Assembly (NCBI RefSeq): GCF_037892605.1
Contig: NZ_JBBKTU010000001.1
Span: 1,736,001-1,800,000 of the forward strand
Origin: Lacibacter sp. H407
GTDB taxonomy: Bacteria; Bacteroidota; Bacteroidia; Chitinophagales; Chitinophagaceae
Reading direction: 5' to 3'
DNA: 64,000 nucleotides
Positions 17,018 through 27,010 of the stretch are shown here, one piece after another (position 1 is the first letter of the stretch; every line of letters begins with the position of its first letter). The notes below the pieces were generated by a model. It was given only the letters and a program-made list of their open reading frames with translations, was not told the DNA's origin and did not search any database. The translations under genes and the position numbers were made by a program.

Positions 17018-20000
17018 TTACTTTGTTTCTTTCATCAATTCCTTCACCGCAACTTCTAATTGCTGGTCATTACCCATACTTACTTTTTCATTTTCCGGTT
17101 TCACTTTAATGTCAGGTTCTGTTTGTGCGTTCTCTAAATACTTACCATTGGAATCTTTACAACCAACAGTTGGTGCACCCCAACGGATACCGGTATCCAT
17201 CAAACTTTCCCATGCAGCAAAACTACAAGTGCCGGGCACCGGCATACCAACCAGTTTGCCAATACCAACTTCCTTCACCATATAAGCATAACAATGTCCA
17301 TCACTGTAATTGCCTTCATTTGCCAATGAAATACTTGGCTTGGTCCAGCGGAAGTTTGGTTCAAATCCATTGCTGCGTGTATCTGTTGCATAGTCCATAA
17401 ACTTTTTACCGCTCAGGAACATCGCCAGATCTGCAACAAGATCACCACCACCGTTATTACGGGTGTCAACTACAATTCCTTTCTTCTGGAAATGTTTACC
17501 CATGATCTCTTCATACGTTGTACGGAACGCACCATCGTTCATACCGGGAATATGTACATAACCCAATGTGCCGTTGCTCATCTTATCAACTTCATCCGCA
17601 TTGCGTTTTACCCAACGTGCATAAAGTAAACGGCTTTCTTCGCCGATGGTAACAGGCTTTACGATCAATTCTTTTTTCGTTGTGCCATCCACCAATACAA
17701 GCAATGTATTTTTTCCTGCTTTACGATTGAGGTATTGAGCAATGTCTTTATCAGGAGTGATCAATTCGCCATCGATCGACTCAATGATCATCCCTGCCTT
17801 TACATTCATGCCGGCTTTATCCAGCGGACCATCTTTGATCACTTCCAGTATCTTGATACCGTTGCCTTTGAAATTCACATCATAAAAAATACCGAGTGCA
17901 GCAGTAGCATCAGCAGTTGGATTGTTAGCACCACCGTATGCTGCACCGCTGTGGCTCACATTTAATTCACCCAACAATTCACTGAGTAATTCACTCATTT
18001 CATAATTGTTGCCAATGCCTGGTAAATGTTTTTCATAGTCAGGTTTGTAACTGTCCCAATCAATGCCATGGAATGATTGGGTGTAGAATGTATTTTTTGT
18101 TCTGCGCCATACATGATCAAATTGGTATTGACGTTCTTTCAATCCGTCAACGATCATTTCGCCATTGATGCTGATGCGGTCTTGCTTACCACTGTTGGGA
18201 TCAATTTTTGCAAAGCCACCATCTGTATTCAGGAAAATACTCTTCTGTTCTTTGTCCCACACCATATTGGCAAAGCCTGCATTGAGCGGAACCAACATTT
18301 TTGTTTCTTTTGTGCGGAGATTAGTGGTCCACAAATTCATTCCACGTTCAAAACGGGCGAGGTAATAGAGTGTTTCACCATCTTTGCTGATGAGTGCATC
18401 GCCCATTGCAGATGAATGGATCGTTAGTTTTGTTTTACGTTGTGTAAGTCCATCCCAATCGATCACTACTGAATCTTTAGCAGGCGTTTTCTTTTTCGTT
18501 GTATCGGCTTTTGCTTTTGTTTCTTCAGTTTCCTTTAATAACGCCGCATCTTCTTTGCTCAATTTAAAACGATCGAATGCATCTTGTGTAAAGAACAACG
18601 CATACGCATCACTTTGTGCGCCGCCGCTCATGGCTGCTCCACGCAAACCATCACGGTTGCTGAACCACAACATGGCTTTGCCACCATTGATCCACTTGGG
18701 ACGGGAATCATTAAACCCACTTTCGGTAAGGTTTACAATTTTTTTACCGTCAGCACTTACCAAACCTACTTCACCCACAGCACTGCCGGGCATTGCATAA
18801 TCAAACAACAACCATTTGCTGTCGGGGCTCCATTGGAAGTATTGATCGTTTTCTGTCCATGCAAAAAGATAATCGCCATTTAAAATGGTACGACTTTGTT
18901 TTGATGCAAGATTGTAAATGCGTAATTGATTTCTGTTTTCAATGAATGCAATTTCTTTTCCATCAGGTGAGTACACCGGTTGTGTATTGGTATTCTTATT
19001 TTCAAGCACTGCTGTTTCTTTCAAAATAGTAGACGCATAGAAATACGGTTCTTCTTTGCGTTCCATCCTGGTTTCATATACACTCCATTTACCATCACGT
19101 TCGCTGCAATAGAGAATGCTTTTTCCATCGGGCGAAAAATTCACACTGTTTTCTGCTTCGGGTGTGTTGGTAATACGTTTGGTAATACCACCATCAACGC
19201 TGGTTACAAATACTTCACCACGATACAGAAACGCAATTTCTTTTCCGTTGGGTGAAAGACTCATACCACTTCCCGTGCTTACACGAAATACCTGTTCTTT
19301 ATTATTCCGTGCATCAGACAGAATGGTAATGTTTACTTTTTGTGCAGATGCGCCGGGCTTCATGGTATAAATTTCACCATCGTATCCATAGCTCAACAAT
19401 CCGTCGTTACTGCTTGTAAGAAAACGCACCGGATGTTTTTTATACGAAGTGAGTTTTTCTGATTTGCCACCGCTCAAATTCATCTTGTGAATATTGTACG
19501 ATCCGCTTTCTTCACTCAAATAATAAAAACCACTTTCATCGGTGGTAAACACAGGACTTCTGTCTTCTCCATTAAACGAAGTGATCTGTTTGTGTGTATT
19601 GGTTTTGAAATCATACAGAACAATATCTCTTGTTACTGCAGATGTATGATGCTTGCGCCAAATGTTTTCACCACCTACTTTATTTTGATAGATAAGTTTG
19701 CTGCCATCTTTGCTGAATCTTACATCTTCAGCGGGAGTTGTAAAGAGTTGCGATACACGTCCGCCATTAACAGAAACGCTGTACAGCTCCGTCATATAAC
19801 CGGAAGGGTATTGGCGGTTTGTTGGAAGATCCATCCGTGTGCCACCAAACACTACATTCTTGTTATCGTTTGTAAAACTATACGGATATTCTGCTGATGA
19901 ATGATAGGTGAGGCGTTTTGCTTCACCACCTTCAACCGGAATTACATAAACATCGAAGTTGCCGTAGCGGTCGCTGGCAAAAGCAATGCTTTTACCATCC

Positions 20001-20218
20001 TTGCTCCACACAGGCATAAAATCATGTGCTTCGTGCAGGGTTAATGCGGTGGCTGTGCCACCTGTTGAAGATACTTTGTACAGATCGCCTTTGTACGTAA
20101 ACACAATGGTTTTCCCATCTGGCGAAATAGAAGGATAACGAAGCCAGGTTGGAGACTGGGCAAATGAACTAAAGCTGAAGCCAAAAGCTATCAGCACAGA
20201 CAGAATAATTTTCTTCAT
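17018..20218 (-). CDS. tricorn-like S41 family peptidase
   Basis: The 1066-residue protein is placed from the ATG at 20218 because a clean signal peptide begins there (KKIILSVLIAFGFSFSSFAQ). The frame is open upstream to 20332 but adds only non-coding-like sequence. Residues 25-620 carry repeated WD40/TolB-like beta-propeller blades (SPDGKxIxF motifs, about 12). A Lys-rich linker, a PDZ domain (about 770-860; GIKILEVIKDGPLDKAG) and the S41 catalytic core with GTLGYVHIPGM, VVDTRNNGGGD and the probable nucleophile Ser in NEGNYSDGH follow. By family it degrades peptides as a large oligomer. The signal peptide means a periplasmic or outer-surface location, unlike archaeal tricorn. Confidence 0.9.
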   Translation of the reverse strand: MKKIILSVLIAFGFSFSSFAQSPTWLRYPSISPDGKTIVFTYKGDLYKVSSTGGTATALTLHEAHDFMPVWSKDGKSIAFASDRYGNFDVYVIPVEGGEAKRLTYHSSAEYPYSFTNDNKNVVFGGTRMDLPTNRQYPSGYMTELYSVSVNGGRVSQLFTTPAEDVRFSKDGSKLIYQNKVGGENIWRKHHTSAVTRDIVLYDFKTNTHKQITSFNGEDRSPVFTTDESGFYYLSEESGSYNIHKMNLSGGKSEKLTSYKKHPVRFLTSSNDGLLSYGYDGEIYTMKPGASAQKVNITILSDARNNKEQVFRVSTGSGMSLSPNGKEIAFLYRGEVFVTSVDGGITKRITNTPEAENSVNFSPDGKSILYCSERDGKWSVYETRMERKEEPYFYASTILKETAVLENKNTNTQPVYSPDGKEIAFIENRNQLRIYNLASKQSRTILNGDYLFAWTENDQYFQWSPDSKWLLFDYAMPGSAVGEVGLVSADGKKIVNLTESGFNDSRPKWINGGKAMLWFSNRDGLRGAAMSGGAQSDAYALFFTQDAFDRFKLSKEDAALLKETEETKAKADTTKKKTPAKDSVVIDWDGLTQRKTKLTIHSSAMGDALISKDGETLYYLARFERGMNLWTTNLRTKETKMLVPLNAGFANMVWDKEQKSIFLNTDGGFAKIDPNSGKQDRISINGEMIVDGLKERQYQFDHVWRRTKNTFYTQSFHGIDWDSYKPDYEKHLPGIGNNYEMSELLSELLGELNVSHSGAAYGGANNPTADATAALGIFYDVNFKGNGIKILEVIKDGPLDKAGMNVKAGMIIESIDGELITPDKDIAQYLNRKAGKNTLLVLVDGTTKKELIVKPVTIGEESRLLYARWVKRNADEVDKMSNGTLGYVHIPGMNDGAFRTTYEEIMGKHFQKKGIVVDTRNNGGGDLVADLAMFLSGKKFMDYATDTRSNGFEPNFRWTKPSISLANEGNYSDGHCYAYMVKEVGIGKLVGMPVPGTCSFAAWESLMDTGIRWGAPTVGCKDSNGKYLENAQTEPDIKVKPENEKVSMGNDQQLEVAVKELMKETK

Positions 20219-20239
20219 ACATGAATTGTTGTGGAGCTT

Positions 20240-20271
20240 TAAAGATAACGGGAAAATAAAACGGATAGAAA
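20240..20271 (-). promoter_or_regulatory. probable promoter of the tricorn-like peptidase gene
   Basis: Read on the minus strand, TTTC is followed after 20 bases by TATCTTTA, close to the Bacteroidota TTTG-N19-21-TAnnTTTG pattern. The start codon is 22 bases downstream. Confidence 0.4.
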
Positions 20272-20328
20272 GAATTTGATGGGTGGTGAATTTGCTCAGA
20301 AACGCAAGCATTTTGCAGCCAATACGTA

Positions 20329-20365
20329 TCAAATAAAAACGGGCTGTACACTGTACAGCCCGTTT
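20329..20365 (-). terminator. intrinsic terminator of the DUF4197 gene
   Basis: A perfect 14-bp inverted repeat (AAACGGGCTGTACA, 20337-20350, against 20352-20365) has a single central base. It is followed on the minus strand by TTTTTATTT. It begins 22 bases after the stop at 20387. Confidence 0.85.
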
Positions 20366-20386
20366 GCATTACGATTCTTTTTCAGA

Positions 20387-21094
20387 TCAATTCCATGTAG
20401 CACCAAATACTTTCTTCAGTATTTCAGTAGTACGCTTCACTGGATTTTCACGAATTTCCAACTCTTCTTTTGCAATCTGATCAAACAAAGCATCCACTGT
20501 TTTACCAACCACATAGGCCGTTAGATCAGGGTTGAGTTTGTTCCTTGTTGTGGGTAAGCGATTGTATCCATTAACCAGGTCGCCATAATATTTCGTTGCT
20601 TCCACTTTGTCTAACGATGCTTTTACGGAAGGTGAGAACGCAGCGATCAACGCCGCACTTGTTTTCTCCCGGAAAAAATTGGTAGCACCATCTTTCGGAC
20701 CCCGTATGATATTAATGGCATCCGAAATGCTCATTTGCTTGATGGCATTCACAAAAATGGGTGTGGCAAATCCTACCGCATCTTCGGCACCACGGTTGAT
20801 CTGCAGAATAGCTTTGTCAACGGTTTGTCCAAGCCCGATGTTGCGGAGTGTACGTTCCACTTTCTGAACTTCGGGTGGTAACAGTATTTTGTAGAAAGCA
20901 TTGCCAAAAAATGCATCGGTTTTATTGAGATTCGATACAGCACGGGTAAGGCCCTGGCCCAATGCCTCTTTGATTCCCTGGCCGGCTTCAGCTTCTGTAA
21001 CGCCTGTTCCCATGGCGTTTGGCAGTTGACTCAACACTTCACAGGAGGTAAAAAACAAGGTAACGGACAAAATTAAAAGGTAACGCTTGATCAT
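20387..21094 (-). CDS. DUF4197 lipoprotein
   Basis: The 235-residue protein has a lipoprotein signal (LLILSVTLFFTSC, lipobox Cys at about residue 18). The body is typical of DUF4197: GIKEALGQGLTRAVSNL, the FFGNAFYKILLPPEVQKVE segment, INRGAEDAVGFATPIF, and a C-terminal YVVGKTVDALFDQIAKEE helix. The family is found in many Gram-negative genomes and has no assigned function. The protein should sit on the inner or outer membrane facing the periplasm. It is transcribed singly, with its own strong terminator. Confidence 0.88.
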   Translation of the reverse strand: MIKRYLLILSVTLFFTSCEVLSQLPNAMGTGVTEAEAGQGIKEALGQGLTRAVSNLNKTDAFFGNAFYKILLPPEVQKVERTLRNIGLGQTVDKAILQINRGAEDAVGFATPIFVNAIKQMSISDAINIIRGPKDGATNFFREKTSAALIAAFSPSVKASLDKVEATKYYGDLVNGYNRLPTTRNKLNPDLTAYVVGKTVDALFDQIAKEELEIRENPVKRTTEILKKVFGATWN

Positions 21095-21166
21095 AAATTA
21101 TCGGTTTTATACATTAAACGGATTTATAGCTAAAAGAGTTGCATACATCATGCCGAAGATACTCTC

Positions 21167-21198
21167 TTTGCTGATGTGGCGTACTTCCGGTAAATTTG
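21167..21198 (+). promoter_or_regulatory. promoter of lysS
   Basis: TTTG (21167-21170), 20 bases, then TAAATTTG (21191-21198) is an exact match to the Bacteroidota sigma-A consensus. The predicted start of transcription near 21205 leaves a leader of about 58 bases before the lysS ATG. Confidence 0.75.
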
Positions 21199-21262
21199 CG
21201 ACCTGTTAAAATTCAAGCAGGTGCAGCAACGCCCTGATTTGGGAGAATTACAGCCAATAATT

Positions 21263-22783
21263 ATGAGTACACATTTATCTGAGCAAGAGATCATTCGCCG
21301 GGAAAAATTAGCCGAACTCAACAAGTTGGGTATTGATGCTTATCCGGCTCCTTTATACCCCGTTTCACATTACTCTACTGCGGTTAAAGCAGGGTTTAAC
21401 GAAGAAACAAAAGAAGAGTACAAAGAAGTTTGTATGGCAGGCCGTATTATGAGTGTACGAGATATGGGGAAGGCTTGTTTTGCTGTGATTCAGGATAGCC
21501 ACGGCCGCCTGCAAGTATATGTACGCAGGGATGATATTTGCCCGGACGAAGACAAAACATTATACGATGTTGTGTTTAAAAAATTATTAGACATTGGTGA
21601 TATTATTGGTGTGAAAGGACTTGTGTTTACCACCAAAACAGGTGAAACAAGTTTGCATGTAAAAGAATTGACCGTGCTTACAAAATCTCTGAAACCATTG
21701 CCGGTAGTGAAAGAAGCAGAAGGACAAACCTTTGATGCAGTAACTGATCCGGAATTCAAATACCGTCAGCGTTATGCTGATCTCATTATTAATCCGCAGG
21801 TGAAGGATACGTTTGTAAAACGTACCATCATGATCAATACCATTCGTGAATATTTAAATGCACATGGTGCATTGGAAGTTGATACACCTGTATTGCAAAC
21901 TATTCCCGGTGGTGCAACAGCCAGGCCGTTCAGTACGCATCACAATGCATTGGATGTACCCATGTACATGCGTATTGCCAATGAACTGTATTTAAAACGT
22001 TTGATTGTTGGTGGATTTGATTGGGTATATGAGTTCAGCCGCAACTTCCGTAACGAAGGAATGGATCGCACACATAATCCTGAGTTTACGATTCTTGAAT
22101 GGTACACAGCTTACAAAGATTATTTCTGGATGATGAATGTGACTGAAAAACTACTGGAACAAATTGCCATTGCATTGCATGGTACAACTGATGTTACGGT
22201 GGGAGATAAAACCATCAGCTTTAAAGCACCGTTCAAACGTATTTCTATTTTCGATGCCATTAAAGAAAACACAGGCATTGATGTAAGTGGCTTGGAAGAA
22301 GATGGTTTACGTGATGTATGTAAACAACTCAACATTCATGTAGATACAACAATGGGGAAAGGAAAGTTGATCGATGAACTGTTTAGCGAAACAAGTGAAG
22401 CAAAATGTATTCAGCCAACATTCATTATTGATTATCCGGTGGAGATGAGTCCGCTTACGAAGAAACACCGCAGCAAACCCGGACTGGTAGAACGTTTTGA
22501 ATTAATGATCAACGGAAAAGAAGTAGCGAATGCATATACGGAGTTGAATGATCCAATTGATCAGCGTGACCGTTTCGAAGACCAGGTGAAACTGAAAGAA
22601 CGTGGTGATGATGAAGCGATGTTTATTGATTATGATTTTTTACGTGCATTGGAATATGGTATGCCGCCCACAAGCGGTATTGGTATAGGGATCGATCGTT
22701 TGTGTATGTTGATGACCAATCAGCCAAGTATTCAGGATGTGTTGTTGTTCCCGATGATGAGACCGGAGAAGACGGTGGAGTGA
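21263..22783 (+). CDS. lysS: lysyl-tRNA synthetase, class II
   Basis: The 506-residue enzyme charges tRNA-Lys with lysine using ATP. An N-terminal OB-fold anticodon-binding domain (about 55-170, GRIMSVRDMGKACFAVIQD) precedes the class II catalytic core. Visible motifs are GGATARPF, the motif 2 region (VYEFSRNFRNEGMDRTHNPEFT) and motif 3 (GIGIGIDRLCMLM). The C-terminal FPMMRPE is typical of LysS. I start at 21263 (MSTHLSEQEIIRREKL). The frame is open to 21221, but the extra 14 codons lie in the leader. Its promoter lies just upstream and a terminator follows. Confidence 0.95.
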   Translation: MSTHLSEQEIIRREKLAELNKLGIDAYPAPLYPVSHYSTAVKAGFNEETKEEYKEVCMAGRIMSVRDMGKACFAVIQDSHGRLQVYVRRDDICPDEDKTLYDVVFKKLLDIGDIIGVKGLVFTTKTGETSLHVKELTVLTKSLKPLPVVKEAEGQTFDAVTDPEFKYRQRYADLIINPQVKDTFVKRTIMINTIREYLNAHGALEVDTPVLQTIPGGATARPFSTHHNALDVPMYMRIANELYLKRLIVGGFDWVYEFSRNFRNEGMDRTHNPEFTILEWYTAYKDYFWMMNVTEKLLEQIAIALHGTTDVTVGDKTISFKAPFKRISIFDAIKENTGIDVSGLEEDGLRDVCKQLNIHVDTTMGKGKLIDELFSETSEAKCIQPTFIIDYPVEMSPLTKKHRSKPGLVERFELMINGKEVANAYTELNDPIDQRDRFEDQVKLKERGDDEAMFIDYDFLRALEYGMPPTSGIGIGIDRLCMLMTNQPSIQDVLLFPMMRPEKTVE

Positions 22784-22826
22784 GGTAGTTTGTAGTTAAT
22801 AGTTGATGAATAGTTTAATAAAAAGT

Positions 22827-22858
22827 AAGCCGCAGTTTTGAAAAGCTGCGGCTTATTT
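22827..22858 (+). terminator. intrinsic terminator of lysS
   Basis: The stem AAGCCGCAG / CTGCGGCTT (22827-22835 with 22846-22854) is followed by ATTTCTTT. Confidence 0.7.
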
Positions 22859-23048
22859 CTTTCCTTGGAATATGTTAAAATAAAATCATATTCGTTTGTT
22901 TGCTTTTTTATAACAATGCCCACTATTTTCTTTGCTGAAAATTAAAAGCATGAACTGAACTTTAAAAATATTCATTCGAACACGAATCGGTAACGAATTT
23001 TTTAGAGCGAATAACATGTAACCAATTAAAAACAACAAAAAACAACAC

Positions 23049-23639
23049 ATGAAAACATTTTACCTGGCTACACTGCTGCTAACATCATGCATCGCTGTAA
23101 CTGCACAAACACAAAAAGGCACGATCAATATCAATGGACAATTCGGCTCCAATCGTGGTGGAGATGGGCAGGTTTCATCTGGAAATTTAGTAAGAACTTT
23201 TTCGCTTCAATTAAGCCCGAATGTTGGATATTTTATAAAAAACAATTGGGAGATTGGTGGAGGTGTTGCACTTAGCACCAGTCAATCCAGATACAGAGAG
23301 ATATTTCCAAATAATCCGGAAAAGTATAGCTCTAATAACATAGGCCTGCAGATCTACTCAAAGTATTATTTCGGAAAAGGTGCGGTGAAACCTTACATAA
23401 CAGCTGGAACTCGATACAATTGGTTTGCAAATAATACATATTATGTAGATGCCAATACAGTTACATATAAAACGAATTACTGGAGTGCAAATGCTGGTGT
23501 AGGTGTTGCCTGGTTTGCATCGTCACGTGTTGCCTTGTTTTCGCAACTTACTTATGACAGAAATTGGAACGGCTATACTTATTCGTCGAAAACAATGAAC
23601 TTAAATTTTGGTGTGCAGGTCAATTTAGGTAAGAAGTAA
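23049..23639 (+). CDS. outer-membrane beta-barrel protein (OmpW/porin-like fold)
   Basis: The 196-residue protein has a signal peptide (KTFYLATLLLTSCIAVTAQ) followed by alternating amphipathic strands (NVGYFIKNNWEIGGGVALS, LQIYSKYYFGKGAVKPYITAG, ANAGVGVAWFASSRVALF). It ends in LNFGVQVNLGKK. This is the general pattern of the small 8-stranded barrel proteins annotated as outer-membrane beta-barrel in Bacteroidota. Specific function unknown. It is a single-gene unit between two terminators. Confidence 0.8.
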   Translation: MKTFYLATLLLTSCIAVTAQTQKGTININGQFGSNRGGDGQVSSGNLVRTFSLQLSPNVGYFIKNNWEIGGGVALSTSQSRYREIFPNNPEKYSSNNIGLQIYSKYYFGKGAVKPYITAGTRYNWFANNTYYVDANTVTYKTNYWSANAGVGVAWFASSRVALFSQLTYDRNWNGYTYSSKTMNLNFGVQVNLGKK

Positions 23640-23657
23640 CTCCAAACATAGCTTTTG

Positions 23658-23687
23658 AGCCGCAGTAAAAGAAACTGCGGCTTTTTT
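23658..23687 (+). terminator. intrinsic terminator of the barrel gene
   Basis: The stem AGCCGCAGT (23658-23666) / ACTGCGGCT (23674-23682) is followed by TTTTTT. Confidence 0.85.
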
Positions 23688-23758
23688 ATTCCATTCATCC
23701 AAATAGCAGTTTTCGTTTGCCTAAAAAAATTATCTTCATCCCCTTAAAAATTTCAAGC

Positions 23759-25891
23759 ATGAGAAAAACAGGATTGTTGCTGTTATGGATCGTAGCTACA
23801 GGTTCAGTGTCGGCACAAACAGCTTTGACCAATGATCAGATGCTCAAAGGAGCAAAGCAAAGTATAACAAAGCCGTTACCGCAATTTGTAGATTGGGCTG
23901 GTGACAACAGTTTCATTATCCGTCGTGAAGGAAAACAATATGTACACGACATTAAAACCGGAAAGGAAACCGACTACAAAGCACCCGATATGCAGATCAT
24001 GGTGGTGATTCCTGAGATCATTAATAAAGGAAATGATCTCTACCTTAAAATGGCGAACGAAGAAACCCGTCTCACCAATAATAAAGAGGAAGAAAAGAAT
24101 CCTGTTCTTTCGCCCGATAAACAATATGTTGCTTTTACAAGAAACAACAATCTCTTCACGATCAATCTTGCTACAAAAAAAGAAACACAGCTTACCAACG
24201 ACGGTACAGATGTGATCTTAAACGGTTATGCAAGCTGGGTGTATTTTGAAGAAATTCTTGGTCGTGCTACCCGTTACAAATCGTTTTGGTGGAGCCCCGA
24301 TAGTAAGAAGATTGCTTACATGCGCATGGATGAAAGCGAAGTGCCGATGTTCCCGATCTACAGCGAAGAAGGTCAGCATGGTTTTATTGAGCGCACACGT
24401 TATCCAAAAGCGGGAGATAAAAATCCTGAAGTAAAAGTAGGTGTGGTTGGTCCTGATGGTGGTGCAACGGTATGGGCCGATTTTAACCAGAAGGATGATC
24501 AGTATTTTGGTATGCCGTTGTGGAAGCCGGACGGCAGTGCCTTGTGGATCCAGTGGATGCCACGTACGCAGGACAACCTGAAAGTGTATGAAATGAATTT
24601 GACTGATGGCAGCAAGAAAGTGGTGTATGATGAAACACAAAAAACATGGGTTGATCTCGACGATCAAAACCGTATTACATTTTTACAAAACGGAAAGCAG
24701 TTCATTCTGCAAAGTGATGCAAGCGGATGGAATCATTTGTATCTGCACGATATGAGTGGCAACCGCATCAATGCCATCACCAGCGGTTCGTACACTGTTA
24801 CATCCGTAAATCTTGTTGATGAAAAAAATAAACTCGTTTATTTCACTTGCCGGAAAGATAACAGTGCACGGTTCGATCTGTACAAAGTGAAATTCGATGG
24901 CAGTGGTTTAATGCGATTGACATTTGGTGACTACACCCATCGCAATATCCGTGTATCACCCAACGGAACTCATTTTGTAACATCTTATTCCAATGTTGCT
25001 ACACCCGATGTAATGGTGGTGGTAAACAACAAAGGAAAACTGATCCGTGAATTAGGCAATGCAAAAGGCGAAGCATTTGCTACAACTGCATTGGCAAAAA
25101 CAGAATTGCTTCGTGTAAAAAGTGAAGATGGAAAATATGATCTGCCGTTGCGGATCGTTTGGCCGTTGAACTACGATAAGAATAAAAAGTATCCGATCAT
25201 GATCAGCATTTATGGTGGTCCAAATGCAGGAACTGTTTCAGATGGTTGGGCCTTGAATATGCAGCAACAGTGGTGGGCAAAAGAAGGATTGATCCAGGTA
25301 GCAATGGATCATCGTGCCAGTGGCCACTTTGGAAAAGAAGGGATCAATTACATGCATCGCAATCTTGGTTACTGGGAAATGAAAGACTGGATCACGATCG
25401 TAAAATGGTTGATTGAAAATGCAAGCGTAGATAAAAATAAAGTTGCCATCAGCGGTTTCAGCTATGGTGGTTATATGAGCGCCTATGCATTGACGTACGG
25501 TGCTGATTATTTTACACATGGTTTGGCAGGTGGTAGCGTAACCGACTGGAGTTTGTACGACAGTCATTACACCGAACGTTTTATGGACACACCAAAAGAA
25601 AACCCGGAAGGTTATAAATCATCTTCTGTTTATACGCACATTGATAAGTACAAAGGGTTGCTTCGTATCTATCATGGTACAATGGACGACAATGTACATA
25701 TGCAGAACAGTATGCAACTGGTAAAAAAATTACAGGAGAAGAAAAAGCATTTTGAGTTTATGCTGTATCCCGGCGGACGCCATGGATGGCGTAACCTGCC
25801 CAACCAGGACGCACACAGCACGAATGAAAACAATTTATTTATTTATAAGCATTTGCTGGAAAGAGAAGTACCGAAGGAAGTGGTGCGATAA
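23759..25891 (+). CDS. S9B dipeptidyl peptidase IV-type serine peptidase
   Basis: The 710-residue protein has a signal peptide (RKTGLLLLWIVATGSVSAQ), and I use the ATG at 23759 for that reason although the frame is open to 23717. An N-terminal beta-propeller (DPPIV_N, about 40-480) includes the YVFEE-like double-Glu segment WVYFEEILGR that binds the substrate amino terminus. A C-terminal alpha/beta-hydrolase domain follows, with nucleophile Ser in ISGFSYGGYMS, Asp in GTMDDNVH and His in GGRHGW. The family removes N-terminal Xaa-Pro dipeptides in the periplasm. It is a single-gene unit with its own terminator. Confidence 0.92.
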   Translation: MRKTGLLLLWIVATGSVSAQTALTNDQMLKGAKQSITKPLPQFVDWAGDNSFIIRREGKQYVHDIKTGKETDYKAPDMQIMVVIPEIINKGNDLYLKMANEETRLTNNKEEEKNPVLSPDKQYVAFTRNNNLFTINLATKKETQLTNDGTDVILNGYASWVYFEEILGRATRYKSFWWSPDSKKIAYMRMDESEVPMFPIYSEEGQHGFIERTRYPKAGDKNPEVKVGVVGPDGGATVWADFNQKDDQYFGMPLWKPDGSALWIQWMPRTQDNLKVYEMNLTDGSKKVVYDETQKTWVDLDDQNRITFLQNGKQFILQSDASGWNHLYLHDMSGNRINAITSGSYTVTSVNLVDEKNKLVYFTCRKDNSARFDLYKVKFDGSGLMRLTFGDYTHRNIRVSPNGTHFVTSYSNVATPDVMVVVNNKGKLIRELGNAKGEAFATTALAKTELLRVKSEDGKYDLPLRIVWPLNYDKNKKYPIMISIYGGPNAGTVSDGWALNMQQQWWAKEGLIQVAMDHRASGHFGKEGINYMHRNLGYWEMKDWITIVKWLIENASVDKNKVAISGFSYGGYMSAYALTYGADYFTHGLAGGSVTDWSLYDSHYTERFMDTPKENPEGYKSSSVYTHIDKYKGLLRIYHGTMDDNVHMQNSMQLVKKLQEKKKHFEFMLYPGGRHGWRNLPNQDAHSTNENNLFIYKHLLEREVPKEVVR

Positions 25892-25912
25892 GATGTTGAG
25901 TTGATCTAAACG

Positions 25913-25942
25913 AAAACCGGAGTGATGAGCTCCGGTTTTTTT
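25913..25942 (+). terminator. intrinsic terminator of the S9 peptidase gene
   Basis: The stem AAAACCGGAG / CTCCGGTTTT has a 7-base loop and continues into a T run. It begins 21 bases after the stop codon. Confidence 0.85.
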
Positions 25943-25949
25943 GTAAGCA

Positions 25950-26987
25950 TTAGTATGGCCAAGCAATGTTAGGAACCTTTGGTCTAGAAGGGTTACCAAC
26001 TGGTCCAAAATCTCCATCAAGTTCTGCAGAATTATCAGAGGAATTTTTTATACCACTGAAGGAAAGAGTAGTTGACCAAGAAACATTTTGAATGCGAAAT
26101 GTAGATGGAATCATCCATATCGGGTTGCTTTTCTTAATACATAACAATTTAAGTAATGGCAAATCCATAACAAAGCTGCTTCTTCTTTTTATTGTTACAC
26201 CCGTTCTTTTGCTTATTTCTTGCAATGCGATTGATTCTAGTGAAGATAAACTTCGTCTTATTTCAGAATAAAACTCACTGTTTCTAATACCTGATCCATG
26301 TGCAATTTTAGATCGCAGCTTTCTTATTTCTTGATATTGTTTATTATTAATTCCATAAGTACTAAAAAGATTTGCTAAAAATTTTGATGTTGCTTTTTGG
26401 GTCGGCGTCATACTGTTACAATTTTTACATTCTAAAAAAACCATTTCAGTGGTTTCTTGTTGTGCGACATAATCTAGAACAGAAAAGTAGTTTATAAACT
26501 TAGTTTCTAGGGATTCTGCATTAATTGCATCTTTAATAATAGTAAGTAAGTTAACATACTTAAGTTTATCACTTCTTGCAGAATAAGACTTAATATCAGC
26601 TCTAAAAATTTGTATTTTTTTAAGATGGAAATCTCCTTGTACTAAGAGCATTTCAAAAGGAATTCCAGGCTTAACAATATAAGGGGTGGTAGAAATTATT
26701 TCAATCAAATCACATTCTCCATATGAAATCACAGCAACTTGGCTAACAAATTCATTAATGATATCAATACTATAATACATGCTTTTACGTATGTCGTCAA
26801 ATTGATTCTTTTTTATGAAAACATCAGCAATGTAATAAGGGTGAGAGAATTTTTTGTCTGAAACTATTCTTATTATGTTGTCTCTAACTCCATATAACTC
26901 GTCTTCAAGTTCTGCCTTACTATACAGTACAAATCTTGTTCTCCAGTCATCCCCAGAAAAACTTATTTCTTGATCTAGGAGTTCCAT
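25950..26987 (-). CDS. uncharacterised protein with HEPN-like RSKIAH motif
   Basis: The 345-residue protein does not match a family I can name. The first ~150 residues are mixed alpha/beta. Residues about 165-275 are helical and contain a Cys pair (ECKNC) and, near residue 230, the sequence IRKLRSKIAHGSG. RxxxxH followed by G is the catalytic signature of HEPN-domain RNases, found in defence and toxin proteins. The C-terminal 80 residues look poorly structured and end PKVPNIAWPY. There is no signal peptide, so a cytoplasmic location is likely. The gene is clearly more AT-rich than its neighbours, with codon use to match, suggesting transfer. It has no antitoxin-sized neighbour on the same strand. 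Confidence 0.65.
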   Translation of the reverse strand: MELLDQEISFSGDDWRTRFVLYSKAELEDELYGVRDNIIRIVSDKKFSHPYYIADVFIKKNQFDDIRKSMYYSIDIINEFVSQVAVISYGECDLIEIISTTPYIVKPGIPFEMLLVQGDFHLKKIQIFRADIKSYSARSDKLKYVNLLTIIKDAINAESLETKFINYFSVLDYVAQQETTEMVFLECKNCNSMTPTQKATSKFLANLFSTYGINNKQYQEIRKLRSKIAHGSGIRNSEFYSEIRRSLSSLESIALQEISKRTGVTIKRRSSFVMDLPLLKLLCIKKSNPIWMIPSTFRIQNVSWSTTLSFSGIKNSSDNSAELDGDFGPVGNPSRPKVPNIAWPY

Positions 26988-27010
26988 AATTTACATTAAT
27001 TGATTTTTTG

